A DNA stretch of 64,000 nt from Paraburkholderia sp041321145 (lineage in GTDB: Bacteria; Pseudomonadota; Gammaproteobacteria; Burkholderiales; Burkholderiaceae), in contig NZ_JBGGWA010000006.1 in the NCBI RefSeq assembly GCF_041321145.1, positions 1-64,000 on the forward strand, written 5' to 3'. Made by a program: the position numbers and the translations under genes. Shown piece after piece: positions 51,506 to 62,339 of the stretch. The notes under the pieces were generated by a model. It was not told the DNA's origin. It saw only the letters and a list, made by a program, of their open reading frames with translations, and ran no database searches. Position 1 is the first letter of the stretch. The number at the start of each line of letters is the position of its first letter.

Positions 51506-53005
51506 TCAATGCGCGATGCACACGGACTTGGTTTCCGTAAAGCCTTCAATTGCGTACTTGCCGAATTCGCGGCCAATGCCCGATTGTTTGAAGCCGCCGA
51601 ACGGCATGCTCGGGTCGAGCGGTACGTGGCAGTTGACCCACACGGTGCCTGCTTCGATTTGCGGCACGAGGTTCATCACCGTCTTGAGGTCGTTGCTCCA
51701 TAGGCTGGCGGCGAGGCCATACGATGAATCGTTGGCAAGGCGCAGCGCTTCGAGCGGATCGTCGAACGGGATGATGGCGAGGACGGGACCAAACACTTCG
51801 TCGCGCACGATTGCCGCGTCGTGCGGCACATCGGCGATCACGGTCGGACGCACGTAATAGCCCGGCAGATCGACCGGCTTGCCGCCCGCGAGGAATGTCA
51901 GGCCCGCGGCCTGAGCGCGCACGACGTGCTGCTTGACGCGGTCGCGATGCTGCGCGGACACGAGCGGATTGATCTGCGCAGTCGGATCGAGGCCAGGTCC
52001 CAGTGTCATCGCGTTGGCGATATCGGCAAGGCCTTCGGAGACCTGCCGGTACTTGCTGCGATGCACGTAGATGCGCGAGGCCGCCGCGCACACTTGCCCC
52101 TGGTTGAAGAAGCCGCCCGCCAGCGCGCCTTGAATGGCGTGATCGACGTCGATATCGGCGAGCATCACCGCTGGATTCTTGCCGCCGAGTTCCAGCGAAA
52201 AGCGCGTCATGTTCTGCACGGCGGCCGTACCGACCAGCTTGCCCGTCGGCGTCGAGCCCGTGAACGAAATCTTGCTGATGCCCGGATGCGCCGCGAGCGC
52301 GGCCCCGCATTCGCGGCCGCCCGTCACGACGTTGAACGCGCCCGCGGGCACGCCGGCTTCGAGTGCCAACTCGGCCAGACGCAATGCCGTCAACGGCGTT
52401 TCCGGCGACGGCTTGACGACGATGGTGCAACCTGCCGCGAGCGCCGGCACCAGCTTCCAAACCGCGATCATCAAGGGGAAATTCCACGGCACGATGCCCG
52501 CCACCACGCCGATCGGCTCCTTGCGCGTGAACGCCGTATAGCGCGTGCCGGGCGGAAACGGAATCGACACATCGAGCGTTTCGCCGGTGATCTTGGTCGC
52601 CCAGCCCGCCATGTAGCGCACGTATTCGATCGTCGCGCCCACTTCCACCGCGCGGGCAATGTTGATCGATTTGCCCTGATTCAAGGTTTCGAGTTGCGCG
52701 AGGTCTTCGGCATGGGCTTCGAGCAGATCGGCGAAGCGCAGCAGAATGCGTTCGCGATCGGCCGGACGCAGGCCGCTCCACACGCGCGTGTCGAACGCGG
52801 AGCGCGCATTGCTCACCGCACGATCGACATCGGTTGCATCCGCATCGACCACGCTCGCGAGACGCTCGCCGGTGGCCGGGTTGAACACGTCAAGACGCCG
52901 CTCCGAATGCGCACGTTGCTGCGCGCCGCCGATAAACAGGCCGAAATCGCGTTGCACGAACGCGCGAACCGCGTCGCTGACCACAACCGTTGCATCGTTA
53001 CTCAT
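51506..53005 (-). CDS. NAD(P)+ aldehyde dehydrogenase (PuuC/betaine-aldehyde type)
   Basis: 499 residues, complete. VVAGIVPWNFPLMIAVWKLV is the cofactor segment, the catalytic glutamate is in LELGGKNPAVML, the catalytic cysteine is in GGFFNQGQVCAAASRIYVH, and FGGFKQSGIGREFGKYAI closes the domain. It belongs with gamma-glutamyl-gamma-aminobutyraldehyde, betaine aldehyde and phenylacetaldehyde dehydrogenases. It is the first gene of a two-gene unit with the class III aminotransferase and likely oxidises the aldehyde that enzyme makes. Confidence 0.88.
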   Translation of the reverse strand: MSNDATVVVSDAVRAFVQRDFGLFIGGAQQRAHSERRLDVFNPATGERLASVVDADATDVDRAVSNARSAFDTRVWSGLRPADRERILLRFADLLEAHAEDLAQLETLNQGKSINIARAVEVGATIEYVRYMAGWATKITGETLDVSIPFPPGTRYTAFTRKEPIGVVAGIVPWNFPLMIAVWKLVPALAAGCTIVVKPSPETPLTALRLAELALEAGVPAGAFNVVTGGRECGAALAAHPGISKISFTGSTPTGKLVGTAAVQNMTRFSLELGGKNPAVMLADIDVDHAIQGALAGGFFNQGQVCAAASRIYVHRSKYRQVSEGLADIANAMTLGPGLDPTAQINPLVSAQHRDRVKQHVVRAQAAGLTFLAGGKPVDLPGYYVRPTVIADVPHDAAIVRDEVFGPVLAIIPFDDPLEALRLANDSSYGLAASLWSNDLKTVMNLVPQIEAGTVWVNCHVPLDPSMPFGGFKQSGIGREFGKYAIEGFTETKSVCIAH

Positions 53006-53149
53006 ATCCTGGGGCCCTCGTTGGTGTCTCGTTGCTGTCTGATGTGCGGCCGCGAGGCCATCGTGCTGAAGAATGTAGTCAGGCTTGTTCGTCCACCGTT
53101 AGCGCAAATCGGCAGGCAAGCCATCGCTTAAGGGAAAACATCTAGCGGG

Positions 53150-53881
53150 TTAGAGAAACAGCGCGCCGATCATTTCCGTGCGGCTCGATACGCCGAGCTT
53201 GCGGAACATGCGCAAAAGGTGAGTTTTGACCGTCGGCTGCGCGAGTTCGAGGTCGCGTGCGATCGCCTTGTTCGACAAACCGTTGCGCACGAGGCGCGCG
53301 ATCTGTTGTTCGCGGTGCGTCAGGTTCGGACGGATCTCAGTGTCGGTCGCGGATTCGCTGCGCAGGTGGGTACGCATCGGCCGCTGATCGCGGAGCGCCG
53401 GCACCAGCGCCGCCTCCAGAAGCGGCTGCACGGCGCTGGCCCGCTGCAGCTCGTCGTTGGAGAATGCTTGCGCGGGCGCCATGCGCAACATCGAAAAGGC
53501 AGCGACAGGACGCGTGCCGTCGCGCAGCAATACCTCCATCACATCGACAACCTGATGCGGATTCAGGAAGCGCCGCCAATACACCGAGCCGCCGCGCACC
53601 GGCTCGGGCAACTCGCCCGCGAGCGTGAGCACGCTGCCCGTGCGCGTCGCAAAACGCGACGGATGCATCGGGTCGAGCGTGCAATAGCGCTGCAAATACG
53701 TGCGATGCATCGTCTCGGTCATGCCGAACAGCTCGAAACCTGACGGCTCGTTATCCGCGCCGACCCAGTAGAAGACCGTCGCCGAAGGCCGTATCAGTTG
53801 CGCCAGCGTCCTCGCGGCGGCGCCCAGTGCGGGCGTGAAAGCGGTTTGCGACGCGGCTTCGTCGCGGATCGTGTTCAACAT
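53150..53881 (-). CDS. LuxR-type helix-turn-helix regulator
   Basis: 243 residues from ATG 53881 (GGGAGAGCGCC upstream). The C-terminal GerE domain is NLTHREQQIARLVRNGLSNK then LELAQPTVKTHLLRMFRKLG (about 180-235). The N-terminal part is a GAF-like sensor pattern with SATVFYWVGADNEPSGFELF. It is not an autoinducer-binding domain I recognise, and no LuxI gene is nearby. It stands between the aldehyde dehydrogenase (leftward) and the SDR genes. Confidence 0.82.
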   Translation of the reverse strand: MLNTIRDEAASQTAFTPALGAAARTLAQLIRPSATVFYWVGADNEPSGFELFGMTETMHRTYLQRYCTLDPMHPSRFATRTGSVLTLAGELPEPVRGGSVYWRRFLNPHQVVDVMEVLLRDGTRPVAAFSMLRMAPAQAFSNDELQRASAVQPLLEAALVPALRDQRPMRTHLRSESATDTEIRPNLTHREQQIARLVRNGLSNKAIARDLELAQPTVKTHLLRMFRKLGVSSRTEMIGALFL

Positions 53882-54087
53882 GGCGCTCTCCCGATTCACC
53901 AGATCAAGACCATCGTACGAACGTGCGATTGGGCCGCGTGAGCGCGAATCGGCAAATCGGCACGGCCGCACGAATACGCGGACGACGGTTGCGTTGTCAT
54001 CCTTTTGCCTGATTCCGTGCTTGCGTCCTCACGCCTAGACTCCGTGGATTCACTCACTACTCCTTTCACTACGTCATAAGGAACGCC

Positions 54088-54885
54088 ATGTCTGAACGAC
54101 GCACCGTTGTCATCACAGGCGCCGGCACCGGTATCGGCGAAGCCTGCGCCAGGCTGTTTGCTTCGCGCGGCGCGCGCGTGGCGCTGATCGGCCGGCGCCG
54201 CGAACCGCTCGAACGGGTGGCGCGCGAAACCGGCGGCCTGGTGCTCGACGGCGACGCGGCCAGCGCCGCCGACTGGCAGCGCTTCATCGCCGCGATCAAC
54301 ACCGACGGCGGCGCCATCGACGCGCTGATCGCCTGCGCCGGCGGCTTTGGCATGGGCACCGCCATCGAGACCGACGACGCGGCCTGGTCCGCCGCGATGC
54401 GCGCGAATCTCGACACGGCTTTCGTCGCCGCCCGCGCCTGCCTGCCCGATCTGATCGAACGGCGCGGCGCGATCGTGCTGGTGGCGTCGATCGCGTCGCT
54501 TGCCGCGGGGCCTGCCGTGTGCGGCTACACCACGTCGAAGCACGCGCTGATCGGCCTCACCCGCTCGCTCGCGCGCGACTACGGTCCGCACGGCGTGCGC
54601 GTCAATGCGGTATGTCCGGGCTGGGTTCGCACGCCGATGGCCGACGCGGAAATGCAACCGCTGATGCAGCGCTACGACGAAACGCTCGACGCGGTGTACC
54701 AGCGCGTCTGTGCCGACGTGCCGTTGCGCCGCCCCGCGTACGCCGAGGAAATCGCCGGTGTATGCGAATTTCTGGTGTCGCCCGCCGCGTCGATCGTGAC
54801 GGGTGCCACCCTCGTTGCCGATGGCGGCTCGTCGATTGTCGATGTGCCGACGCTGGCGTTCGACCCTATGTCAGCGAGGCCTTAG
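54088..54885 (+). CDS. short-chain dehydrogenase/reductase
   Basis: 265 residues. The Rossmann motif is VVITGAGTGIGEACARLFAS, the NNAG-equivalent is IACAGGFGMGT, the catalytic Ser-Tyr-Lys lies in VASIASLAAGPAVCGYTTSK, and the C-terminus has PASIVTGATLVADGG. It is the only plus-strand gene of this block, divergent from the LuxR gene, and its last bases overlap the stop of the next SDR by 4. It should oxidise a secondary alcohol or reduce a ketone with NAD(P)(H); substrate unknown. Confidence 0.87.
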   Translation: MSERRTVVITGAGTGIGEACARLFASRGARVALIGRRREPLERVARETGGLVLDGDAASAADWQRFIAAINTDGGAIDALIACAGGFGMGTAIETDDAAWSAAMRANLDTAFVAARACLPDLIERRGAIVLVASIASLAAGPAVCGYTTSKHALIGLTRSLARDYGPHGVRVNAVCPGWVRTPMADAEMQPLMQRYDETLDAVYQRVCADVPLRRPAYAEEIAGVCEFLVSPAASIVTGATLVADGGSSIVDVPTLAFDPMSARP

Positions 54886-55685
54886 CCCGTCACGGCGGTC
54901 GACTCGGGCAAGGTCGCGCCGCCGTCGACCACGATGGTTTGGCCCGTGATGTACGACGCTGCGTCGGAAGCCAGAAACAGCATGGCCGCCGCAATATCGG
55001 ACGGTTCACCCAAACGTCCGAGCGGAATAGCCTGTTCGATACGGCGGTTGTGCGCGTCGTCGCCGAGGTTACCCATCGCGGGCGTGCGGATCATGCCGGG
55101 CTCGACACCGTTGACCGTGATCCGGTGCGTGGCCAACTCCAACGCTGCGGCGCGAATGAACCCGTTCACACCGGCCTTCGACGCCGCGTAGTGTGCGAGC
55201 CCCGGATACGCTACACGCGGCCCCGTCACCGACGAGGTCGCCAGCATCCGGCCACCGCCTTGGCGGATGAACGCGGGCGTGGCGGCCTGCGCGAGCCAGA
55301 ACAGCGCGGCAAGATTCACGGCGAAGGTGCGCTGCAGAATCGCGGGCGTGATCGCCTCGAACGCGGTGAGCGGAAAATACGCGGCGTTGTGCACGACCAC
55401 GTCGAGCCGGCCGAAGTCGGCTTCGACGTCGGCGACGACGCGCTCGATCTGCGTGTACTCCGCCATATCCGTCTCGTACGCGCGCCCCGTGCCACCCTGA
55501 AGCGCGAGACGCTGTACCGGTTCAGAAGCCGCGTCGACGCGCAAATCCGCAATCGCCACCGAGGCGCCGCGCGCGGCGAACGCCTCGGCGACGCCGCGCC
55601 CGATGCCTTGCGCGCCGCCGGTTACCAGCACCACTTTGCCGGCGAAATCACGCATGTTCATCGCATGCTGCGCTGCGCCGTTCAT
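54882..55685 (-). CDS. short-chain dehydrogenase/reductase
   Basis: 267 residues. VVLVTGGAQGIGRGVAEAFA, then VVHNAAYFPLT, the catalytic region MLATSSVTGPRVAYPGLAHYAASKAG (Ser, Tyr, Lys in place) and SYITGQTIVVDGGATL. The start at 55685 overlaps the MoaF stop (ATGA); Met at 55661 or 55655 would be closer to the fold start. Co-transcribed with the MoaF-family gene. The convergent stop overlap with the other SDR is unusual but both frames look intact. Confidence 0.85.
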   Translation of the reverse strand: MNGAAQHAMNMRDFAGKVVLVTGGAQGIGRGVAEAFAARGASVAIADLRVDAASEPVQRLALQGGTGRAYETDMAEYTQIERVVADVEADFGRLDVVVHNAAYFPLTAFEAITPAILQRTFAVNLAALFWLAQAATPAFIRQGGGRMLATSSVTGPRVAYPGLAHYAASKAGVNGFIRAAALELATHRITVNGVEPGMIRTPAMGNLGDDAHNRRIEQAIPLGRLGEPSDIAAAMLFLASDAASYITGQTIVVDGGATLPESTAVTG

Positions 55686-56497
55686 CGCGGATGCCGCGTC
55701 ACGTTGAGCACTTGCGCAAGCGCGCCGACCGGGAAATTCGACAGCGTGTCGAACTGGCTCCCCTGATAGCCGAAAATCTTGCCGTCCGTCTTCTTGCGGT
55801 CGAGATCGATCATCACCACGCCAAGCGTCGGAATGATTTTTTCGCGCCACACGAACAGGTAGAGATCTTTCGCGATGGCGATGTAGTGGCAACGGTCGAC
55901 ATCGGCAAGGCCGGCTTCCACGCCCGAGAGGCATTGCCATGCATAGAAGTTGTCGTTCAGATAGACGTGTTCGTACTGTTCGGTAGCGCTATACGTATAC
56001 AGGTTGCGCATGCCGACCAGCTCCCGAGTGGGATGATGCAACGCGGCTTCCGGCACTGCTTTAGCGCCCTGTTGAGCGATCCTGCCGTGACGGAACCGCG
56101 CCTGTACGCCGGTCAGCTCCATGCCTCGCTCGACACGCGTGAATGCATCGGTACGCGCTTCGTTTTCGTTCGGCAACGTGCCGACCACCGAGGTGCACAC
56201 CCCTTGCGTCACATCGAGCACATAGCTCGTGGCTGCAGGCCGCGAACCGTCGCCCCCGCCGATGTAATCGACGAAATAAATGCCGTCGCGCACCGACGTG
56301 ACCCGGCATTCGAATTGGCCGCTTTCCGTACGTACCCCATCCGCGGAGACGAACGTCAACACCTGGGTTGAGTTGTCGGCGAATTCAAGCTGCAACGTGC
56401 GGCCGCTCAGATCGCCGACGGGCGGCAGAATGTGGCTGTCGGGTGCAAAACCTTCGGCCAGCGCGCCGACTTGAATGAAAACGGGTTGAGATGTCAT
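55682..56497 (-). CDS. MoaF-family protein (monoamine regulon type)
   Basis: 271 residues from ATG 56497 (GGAGCAATACAGAC upstream). It fits the MoaF N- and C-terminal domains: GDLSGRTLQLEFADNSTQV, FECRVTSVRDGIYFVDYIGG, a mid SYVLDVTQGVCTSVVG, and a second half with YVHVYLND-like EHVYLNDNFYAWQCL, YIAIAKDLYLFVWREKIIPT and GVVMIDLDRKKTDGKIFGY. The fold is lipocalin-like in both halves. MoaF was named from the Klebsiella moa operon induced by monoamines such as tyramine; the molybdenum-cofactor name in databases is misleading. Its biochemical role is unknown. It is coupled to the downstream SDR. Confidence 0.8.
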   Translation of the reverse strand: MTSQPVFIQVGALAEGFAPDSHILPPVGDLSGRTLQLEFADNSTQVLTFVSADGVRTESGQFECRVTSVRDGIYFVDYIGGGDGSRPAATSYVLDVTQGVCTSVVGTLPNENEARTDAFTRVERGMELTGVQARFRHGRIAQQGAKAVPEAALHHPTRELVGMRNLYTYSATEQYEHVYLNDNFYAWQCLSGVEAGLADVDRCHYIAIAKDLYLFVWREKIIPTLGVVMIDLDRKKTDGKIFGYQGSQFDTLSNFPVGALAQVLNVTRHPR

Positions 56498-56717
56498 GTC
56501 TGTATTGCTCCAGTAGTTCATTGATTGGCCGCGGCTTTTTACTCACATCAAGCGCCAGGCCGCGGCGCCTGTGACTACTGTACGGAGGCCGCGGACGCAG
56601 CGGCATCGACCATAAGGATGACAACGCCGGCGACGTTGAGCGTCCTGAAGCGCGTGGAAGGCCGAGCGTCCAAAAGGCCCAGAGCTTTCCCTGGATGCGC
56701 CGGAGGCATTAAAGGCC

Positions 56718-57830
<1,113 letters not shown>

Positions 57831-57888
57831 GATGTCTCTTACCTGTAGTTCACCAGCGGATTCAATTCGACCGGGTTCGGCGGCACGA

Positions 57889-59148
57889 TCACTGACGCGC
57901 GCCCGGCACTTCGCGCCCGCTACGCTCGACACGGAGCAAGCAGACGAAAGACAGCGCGCAGATCACCGCCGCGCCCTGAAACAGCGTATTGAGTCCCGCG
58001 CCGGCATCGAGCAGCACACCGGCGATCAGCGGACCGACCGCGAGCCCCGCGCCGATCACGAAGTTCAGCGTGGCGATCAAGCGGCCCGACGCATCGGTTT
58101 TTGCGGCCGCTGCGAGGATGAACGGCAGCACGAAAGTCCACGCGAACTTGAACGCAAAGATCGCGGCCGCGTAGCCCGTCGAGCCGGGATGCGCCGACAG
58201 CCCGAGTAAGGCCGCGACGAGGATCGCGTAACCTGTCAGCAGCATCGCGGCGCGCGCGATCCGGTTGCCGATGAACGATGCGCACGCCGCGCCGGCGATC
58301 CCCATCACGCTCGCAATTGCCAGCAGTTCGCCGACGTGTCCGGCGTCGAGTCCGGCAAGCGCTGCCGCCTTGCTCGCGAAAGTCCAGACGCCGCCGATCG
58401 CCACATAGAACGCGAGTACGCCGCCGATCACCAGCGTCGCGAGAAACCATCTGCTGGTTGGGCTGCTTGTACTGCTTGTGCCGTTCATGCCGGACGCAGC
58501 CTGTTGCGCCCGCTTGCCGCTTGCGCCACCCAATGCAGGATCGAAGCCACGCGTGAGCGGCGACGCGATCAGCGCGAGCACGGCCAGCGCCACATACAGC
58601 GCGCGCAAACCGAACGCATCGAACAGATGCGGCAGCACGAACAGCCCGAGCGCCCCGGCCACCAGTTGACCGACCACCCACAAGCCATACACGCGGTCAC
58701 GATTGCCGCTCGTCGCCGCGCTCGTCATGCACAGCACCATCAGCGTGCCGCCACCGAGCGCGGTCAGCGCGCGCAGCACCAGTAACGCGACAAAACCCGG
58801 CATCAGCACCGCGGTCGCGACATTGCCGACGCAAAACACCGCCGTGGCGATCCCCGCGACCCGGCGCGCGTCGACCCGTCCGAGCCACAGGAGCGATGGC
58901 AGCGTCGCGCAGCTGAACGCACCGAGTTCGACGAAGAAATACGTGCCGATCTGCGAGGCGCTCAAACCCAGTTGTCCGCCGAGCTGAGCGGCCACTGCCG
59001 GTGCGACCAGCAACAGGAGCGGCGTGATAGCGGCGAACACCACCAGCGACAGCAGCGTAGACGTCGCGAATTCGCGCGGCGCGGCCGTGGACGTAGACGT
59101 GGCGGCCGGGGCAAATGAGGATGTCGAAGGAGTTTTCATGGAACTCAT
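57889..59148 (-). CDS. MFS transporter
   Basis: 419 residues, 12 predicted helices. A polar, Ser/Thr/Ala-rich N-terminus of about 25 residues is followed by LLSLVVFAAITPLLLLVAPA and QLGLSASQIGTYFFVELGAF. The family cannot be resolved further than the DHA-like MFS group. Start may be 59148 or 59139; neither has a strong ribosome binding site. It stands between porin and deacetylase genes on one strand, so probably it imports or exports their substrate. Confidence 0.8.
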   Translation of the reverse strand: MSSMKTPSTSSFAPAATSTSTAAPREFATSTLLSLVVFAAITPLLLLVAPAVAAQLGGQLGLSASQIGTYFFVELGAFSCATLPSLLWLGRVDARRVAGIATAVFCVGNVATAVLMPGFVALLVLRALTALGGGTLMVLCMTSAATSGNRDRVYGLWVVGQLVAGALGLFVLPHLFDAFGLRALYVALAVLALIASPLTRGFDPALGGASGKRAQQAASGMNGTSSTSSPTSRWFLATLVIGGVLAFYVAIGGVWTFASKAAALAGLDAGHVGELLAIASVMGIAGAACASFIGNRIARAAMLLTGYAILVAALLGLSAHPGSTGYAAAIFAFKFAWTFVLPFILAAAAKTDASGRLIATLNFVIGAGLAVGPLIAGVLLDAGAGLNTLFQGAAVICALSFVCLLRVERSGREVPGARQ

Positions 59149-59237
59149 GAGGTAACGGTTGCGGTTGCAACGAAGGCGAATAAGAAGGCAATTCGCCGAC
59201 GCTGTCGAAACTGAAGCGCCACGCCGGCGGCGGGCAA

Positions 59238-60299
59238 TCAGAACGTGTGATACATGCCGAGCATCGCCCCCAACTGCGAGGCGCCGTTAAGCGGAACGGC
59301 GTCGTATTCGTAGACTGGCTGTGAGCTTTCACTGCTATTGCGCGAATAGCCGAGATTCACATAGGCCACCGTGCGCTTCGACAGTGCGTAGGTGCCGCTC
59401 GCGATGAACAGCGTCGGATGGCCGACGCTCGGCGTGCTCGACCAGGTCTGATAGACGCCGCCCGCGAGGCCGACGAAGGTGTTGACCTGATAGCGCGCCC
59501 CGCCCCACGCCACGGTTTTCGATGGCGCAAGCGAGCCGGTTTGCCGCTCCGCGCCGCCGTACAGCGAAAGCGTCGCAATGTCCCAATGCGCGGCCAGCGT
59601 ACCGATGGTCTGCTGCAATCCCGACGTGTCCCCAGCCGCGGATGCCGTCCCTTGCGCCCGATGCAGCGCCGCGCTGATGCCATAACCGTTGCCGCCGTAT
59701 TGCGCGCCGATTTCCAGCACGCGGCCCGAGCGTGAATTGCCGGCCACGCCACCGGTCGCCGCCAGTGCTTCGGCACTGAAGCCGCCGTAATCAGCCGTCT
59801 TGAACTTCACCGAGTTATCGATGAAGTTCGCCGACAGCGGCACCAGCACGCCCTGGCCGCTGTATGCCGCATACAGCAGCGGATCGTAGAAAACCGTGCG
59901 ATCGAACAGCACGCTGAACTGCCGCCCCAACGTGAGCGTGCCGAATTTGCCGGTCAAACCGACGTAAGCGCCGCGAAAGAATGCATAACCGGGCACCGTG
60001 GCCGTGCCGTCGTTGACGTTGATGCCCTGCTCAAGGCGAAAAATCGCCTGCAGACCGCCGCCCAGGTCTTCCGCTCCCGTCAAACCGATCTGCGACGGCA
60101 ACACGCCGTAGTTCTGCAAGTTGAGCGCGCTGTGCTGGCCGTCCGCGTTCGTGCGGTACTGAAGGCCGGCGTCGATCAAACCGTACAGCGTGACACTCGA
60201 TTGCGCGTGTGCGGTCGTGGCCCAGAAGGCGGCCGCCGCGCTCAATGCCGCTAACGCCTTTCGTCGACCGCCGCGCTGCCGTGATTCGTTTCGTTTCAT
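59238..60299 (-). CDS. Gram-negative general porin
   Basis: 353 residues from ATG 60299. The signal peptide is MKRNESRQRGGRRK followed by ALAALSAAAAFWATTAHA; the mature part starts QSSVTLYGLIDAGLQYRTN. Porin repeats LTGAEDLGGGLQAIFRLEQG and GKFGTLTLGRQFSVLFD are clear, and the C-terminus MLGMYHTF ends in the outer-membrane insertion phenylalanine. It is the first gene of the leftward block porin-MFS-deacetylase-MoaF-SDR and divergent from a LuxR gene. Confidence 0.9.
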   Translation of the reverse strand: MKRNESRQRGGRRKALAALSAAAAFWATTAHAQSSVTLYGLIDAGLQYRTNADGQHSALNLQNYGVLPSQIGLTGAEDLGGGLQAIFRLEQGINVNDGTATVPGYAFFRGAYVGLTGKFGTLTLGRQFSVLFDRTVFYDPLLYAAYSGQGVLVPLSANFIDNSVKFKTADYGGFSAEALAATGGVAGNSRSGRVLEIGAQYGGNGYGISAALHRAQGTASAAGDTSGLQQTIGTLAAHWDIATLSLYGGAERQTGSLAPSKTVAWGGARYQVNTFVGLAGGVYQTWSSTPSVGHPTLFIASGTYALSKRTVAYVNLGYSRNSSESSQPVYEYDAVPLNGASQLGAMLGMYHTF

Positions 60300-60653
60300 C
60301 GAGAAACTCCCAACCGTCTGATGTTTTTGTAATGTGTCCGTTGCTGCGGGCTGCATCCGTGATCGAGTGCAACGGCAGTGTCGGTAGCGGCAATTGCGCT
60401 GAATAGACGTACAGATGAACGGTGTGGAAAACCCGCACGACGACACATGAAGCCCCGGGGTGCTTGACGCGAGCGGCGACGCAGAGCGGACCGGCATACT
60501 GTTGCGGTGCGCCATCCGCGGTCCGGGACCGTTCAAATGAGGGGGCGCAGCGCCATTTCGGCCGCTGCGTTTTTCAAAAAAGCGCCACGTATAATCGGTC
60601 GGCATGCCGCACACGCGGCCGGACGCGCCTTATCGACAGCCGGAGGAGCCAGC

Positions 60654-61781
60654 GTGACAGTCACCGCAGACACGAAGCGGGTTATCGATCAGTTGGGCGA
60701 AATGCCCCCCGCGATTCCGCTCGACGACTATGCAGGTGCTCCGCTCGAGCAGCGCAGCGCCGACTTCGAAGGGACACTGTCCGGCAACGGCACCCCTGCG
60801 CGCGGCCTGAGTCTCTTCCTGCTCAACCTGTATGCGCTCGCCAACCGCACCGGCATCGGCGAATTCGAGCACGGCTTCTTCCGCCTTCTATCGCAGCATT
60901 TGCCGTTCGACGCCGGCTGGACCGGCGTGACGACGCACACGGCCGACGGTCCGGTGATGCACAACAGCTTCGTGTATGGCCTGCCGGGCGAGTTCTTTAC
61001 CGACTGGCAGCGCGTGCGCGACTGCGATCCGCTCGCGATCGGCTCGATGAACCGCTACGGCCGCGCGCTGGAAGTGTCGATCGTCGCGCCCGGGATCGAT
61101 CCGCGCTTTCGCAACTGGGCGATCAAATACGGGCTCGCGCAACTGATGGTGGTGTCGGCGCTCGATCATCGCTTCGGACTCGCGACGTTTCTGTCGGTGT
61201 ATCGCCGCGCGCTGGACAAACCGTTCTCCGCCGCGGATGCGCAAAAGCTGGAGGACGTGATTCCGCATCTGAGCGCGGCGCTCACGATCAGCCGCTCGTT
61301 TCAATTGACGCGTGAACGCGGTGAAGGCGTCGCTACGCCGGCGCGTGCGATCTGCGATGGTTTCGGTGCAGTGCACCAGGCGGATAAAGCGTTCGAAACG
61401 ATTCTGCGCGGCGAGTGGCCGGGCTATCAGAATCACCATCTGCCGGCGCCGTTGATCGCGCATCTGCATGCGGACACGGACCAGCCGTATGTGGGTGAAA
61501 CGGTGACGGTGAACTGCTCGCCCGTGGTCGGTCTGTTCCAGCTGGAAGCGCGCCAACGCTCGCCGCTCGACCGTTTGAGTCCGCGCGAACTGAGTGCGAT
61601 CAAACTGTACGGCGACGGCCTCTCACACAAGGAAGTCGCACAACGCATGGCGATTTCGCCGGCTACCGTACGCCACTACCTGCGTTGCGCGTATAAAAAG
61701 CTCGGCATGCACGACAAGAGCCAGATTCCGTGGCTGCTCGGGCTGCGCGAGAACGCCACGGCGCCCGCACAGGACGCTTGA
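60654..61781 (+). CDS. LuxR-type helix-turn-helix regulator
   Basis: 375 residues from GTG 60654, which has GGAGGAG 7 bases upstream. The C-terminal GerE-type domain is LSPRELSAIKLYGDGLSHKE then AISPATVRHYLRCAYKKLGM (about 308-355). The N-terminal 300 residues form a PAS/GAF-like sensor with FDAGWTGVTTHTADGPVMHN. It is divergent from the porin block and so a likely regulator of it. A second LuxR gene, at the far side of the block, has a similar layout but a shorter sensor. Confidence 0.83.
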   Translation: MTVTADTKRVIDQLGEMPPAIPLDDYAGAPLEQRSADFEGTLSGNGTPARGLSLFLLNLYALANRTGIGEFEHGFFRLLSQHLPFDAGWTGVTTHTADGPVMHNSFVYGLPGEFFTDWQRVRDCDPLAIGSMNRYGRALEVSIVAPGIDPRFRNWAIKYGLAQLMVVSALDHRFGLATFLSVYRRALDKPFSAADAQKLEDVIPHLSAALTISRSFQLTRERGEGVATPARAICDGFGAVHQADKAFETILRGEWPGYQNHHLPAPLIAHLHADTDQPYVGETVTVNCSPVVGLFQLEARQRSPLDRLSPRELSAIKLYGDGLSHKEVAQRMAISPATVRHYLRCAYKKLGMHDKSQIPWLLGLRENATAPAQDA

Positions 61782-61790
61782 GCCGCCAGG

Positions 61791-62243
61791 TCACGCGTCC
61801 TCTTCTTCGAGGCCGGCCAGCAGATCGTCGACCGCGCGATACACGCGCTCGACGATTTCCGGCCCCACCTTGCGCTCCAGTTCACGATAGTGCGCTTCGA
61901 GATCCTTCGAGATCACGCGCACCAGTTCCACGCTCGTATCGGTTAGCGACACCAGCACGCGCCGCTGGTCTTCCGCGAAACGCTCCTTCGTCACCAGTTC
62001 CATGCTCTCCATGCGCGCGAGCACGCCGGCCATGCTCGGGCTCGAGATCGTGCAGATATCGGAGATCTGACGCGGCTCCATTGGGCCATGCTCATTGAGC
62101 GCGCGAATCACGCGCCATTGCTGTTCGGTCAGTCCGTGTGCGGTAATCAATGGGCGGAAACGCTCCATCATTTTTTCTCTGGCGCGCAACAACAACATCG
62201 GCAGGTTGCGGTGCAAAACTCGGGTAGAAGCGGAAGCGGACAT
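61791..62243 (-). CDS. hpaR: MarR-family regulator of the homoprotocatechuate operon
   Basis: 150 residues. The winged helix has GLTEQQWRVIRALNEHGPME, the recognition region SSPSMAGVLARMESMELVTK and the wing RFAEDQRRVLVSLT, which match HpaR. It is divergent from hpaG1-hpaG2-hpaE, as in known hpa clusters, and normally represses them until 4-hydroxyphenylacetate or homoprotocatechuate is present. Its stop is 9 bases from the LuxR stop, convergent. Confidence 0.9.
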   Translation of the reverse strand: MSASASTRVLHRNLPMLLLRAREKMMERFRPLITAHGLTEQQWRVIRALNEHGPMEPRQISDICTISSPSMAGVLARMESMELVTKERFAEDQRRVLVSLTDTSVELVRVISKDLEAHYRELERKVGPEIVERVYRAVDDLLAGLEEEDA

Positions 62244-62339
62244 GGCGGAAGATGAGTAAAAAGCAACTGTCGAAACTTAAGGGAAAACCCGCGATCAGCC
62301 GACAGGCTATTGACCGTGGATCATATCAAGCGCAATAAT

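Noticed and set aside
51821..53131. 436-residue plus-strand frame opposite the aldehyde dehydrogenase
   Set aside because: Antisense artefact of high GC content.
54519..55766. 415-residue plus-strand frame across both SDR genes
   Set aside because: Runs out of frame through two complete SDR genes; no fold pattern.
55682..56497. molybdenum cofactor biosynthesis protein
   Set aside because: The MoaF name derives from a monoamine operon; no molybdopterin gene is near.
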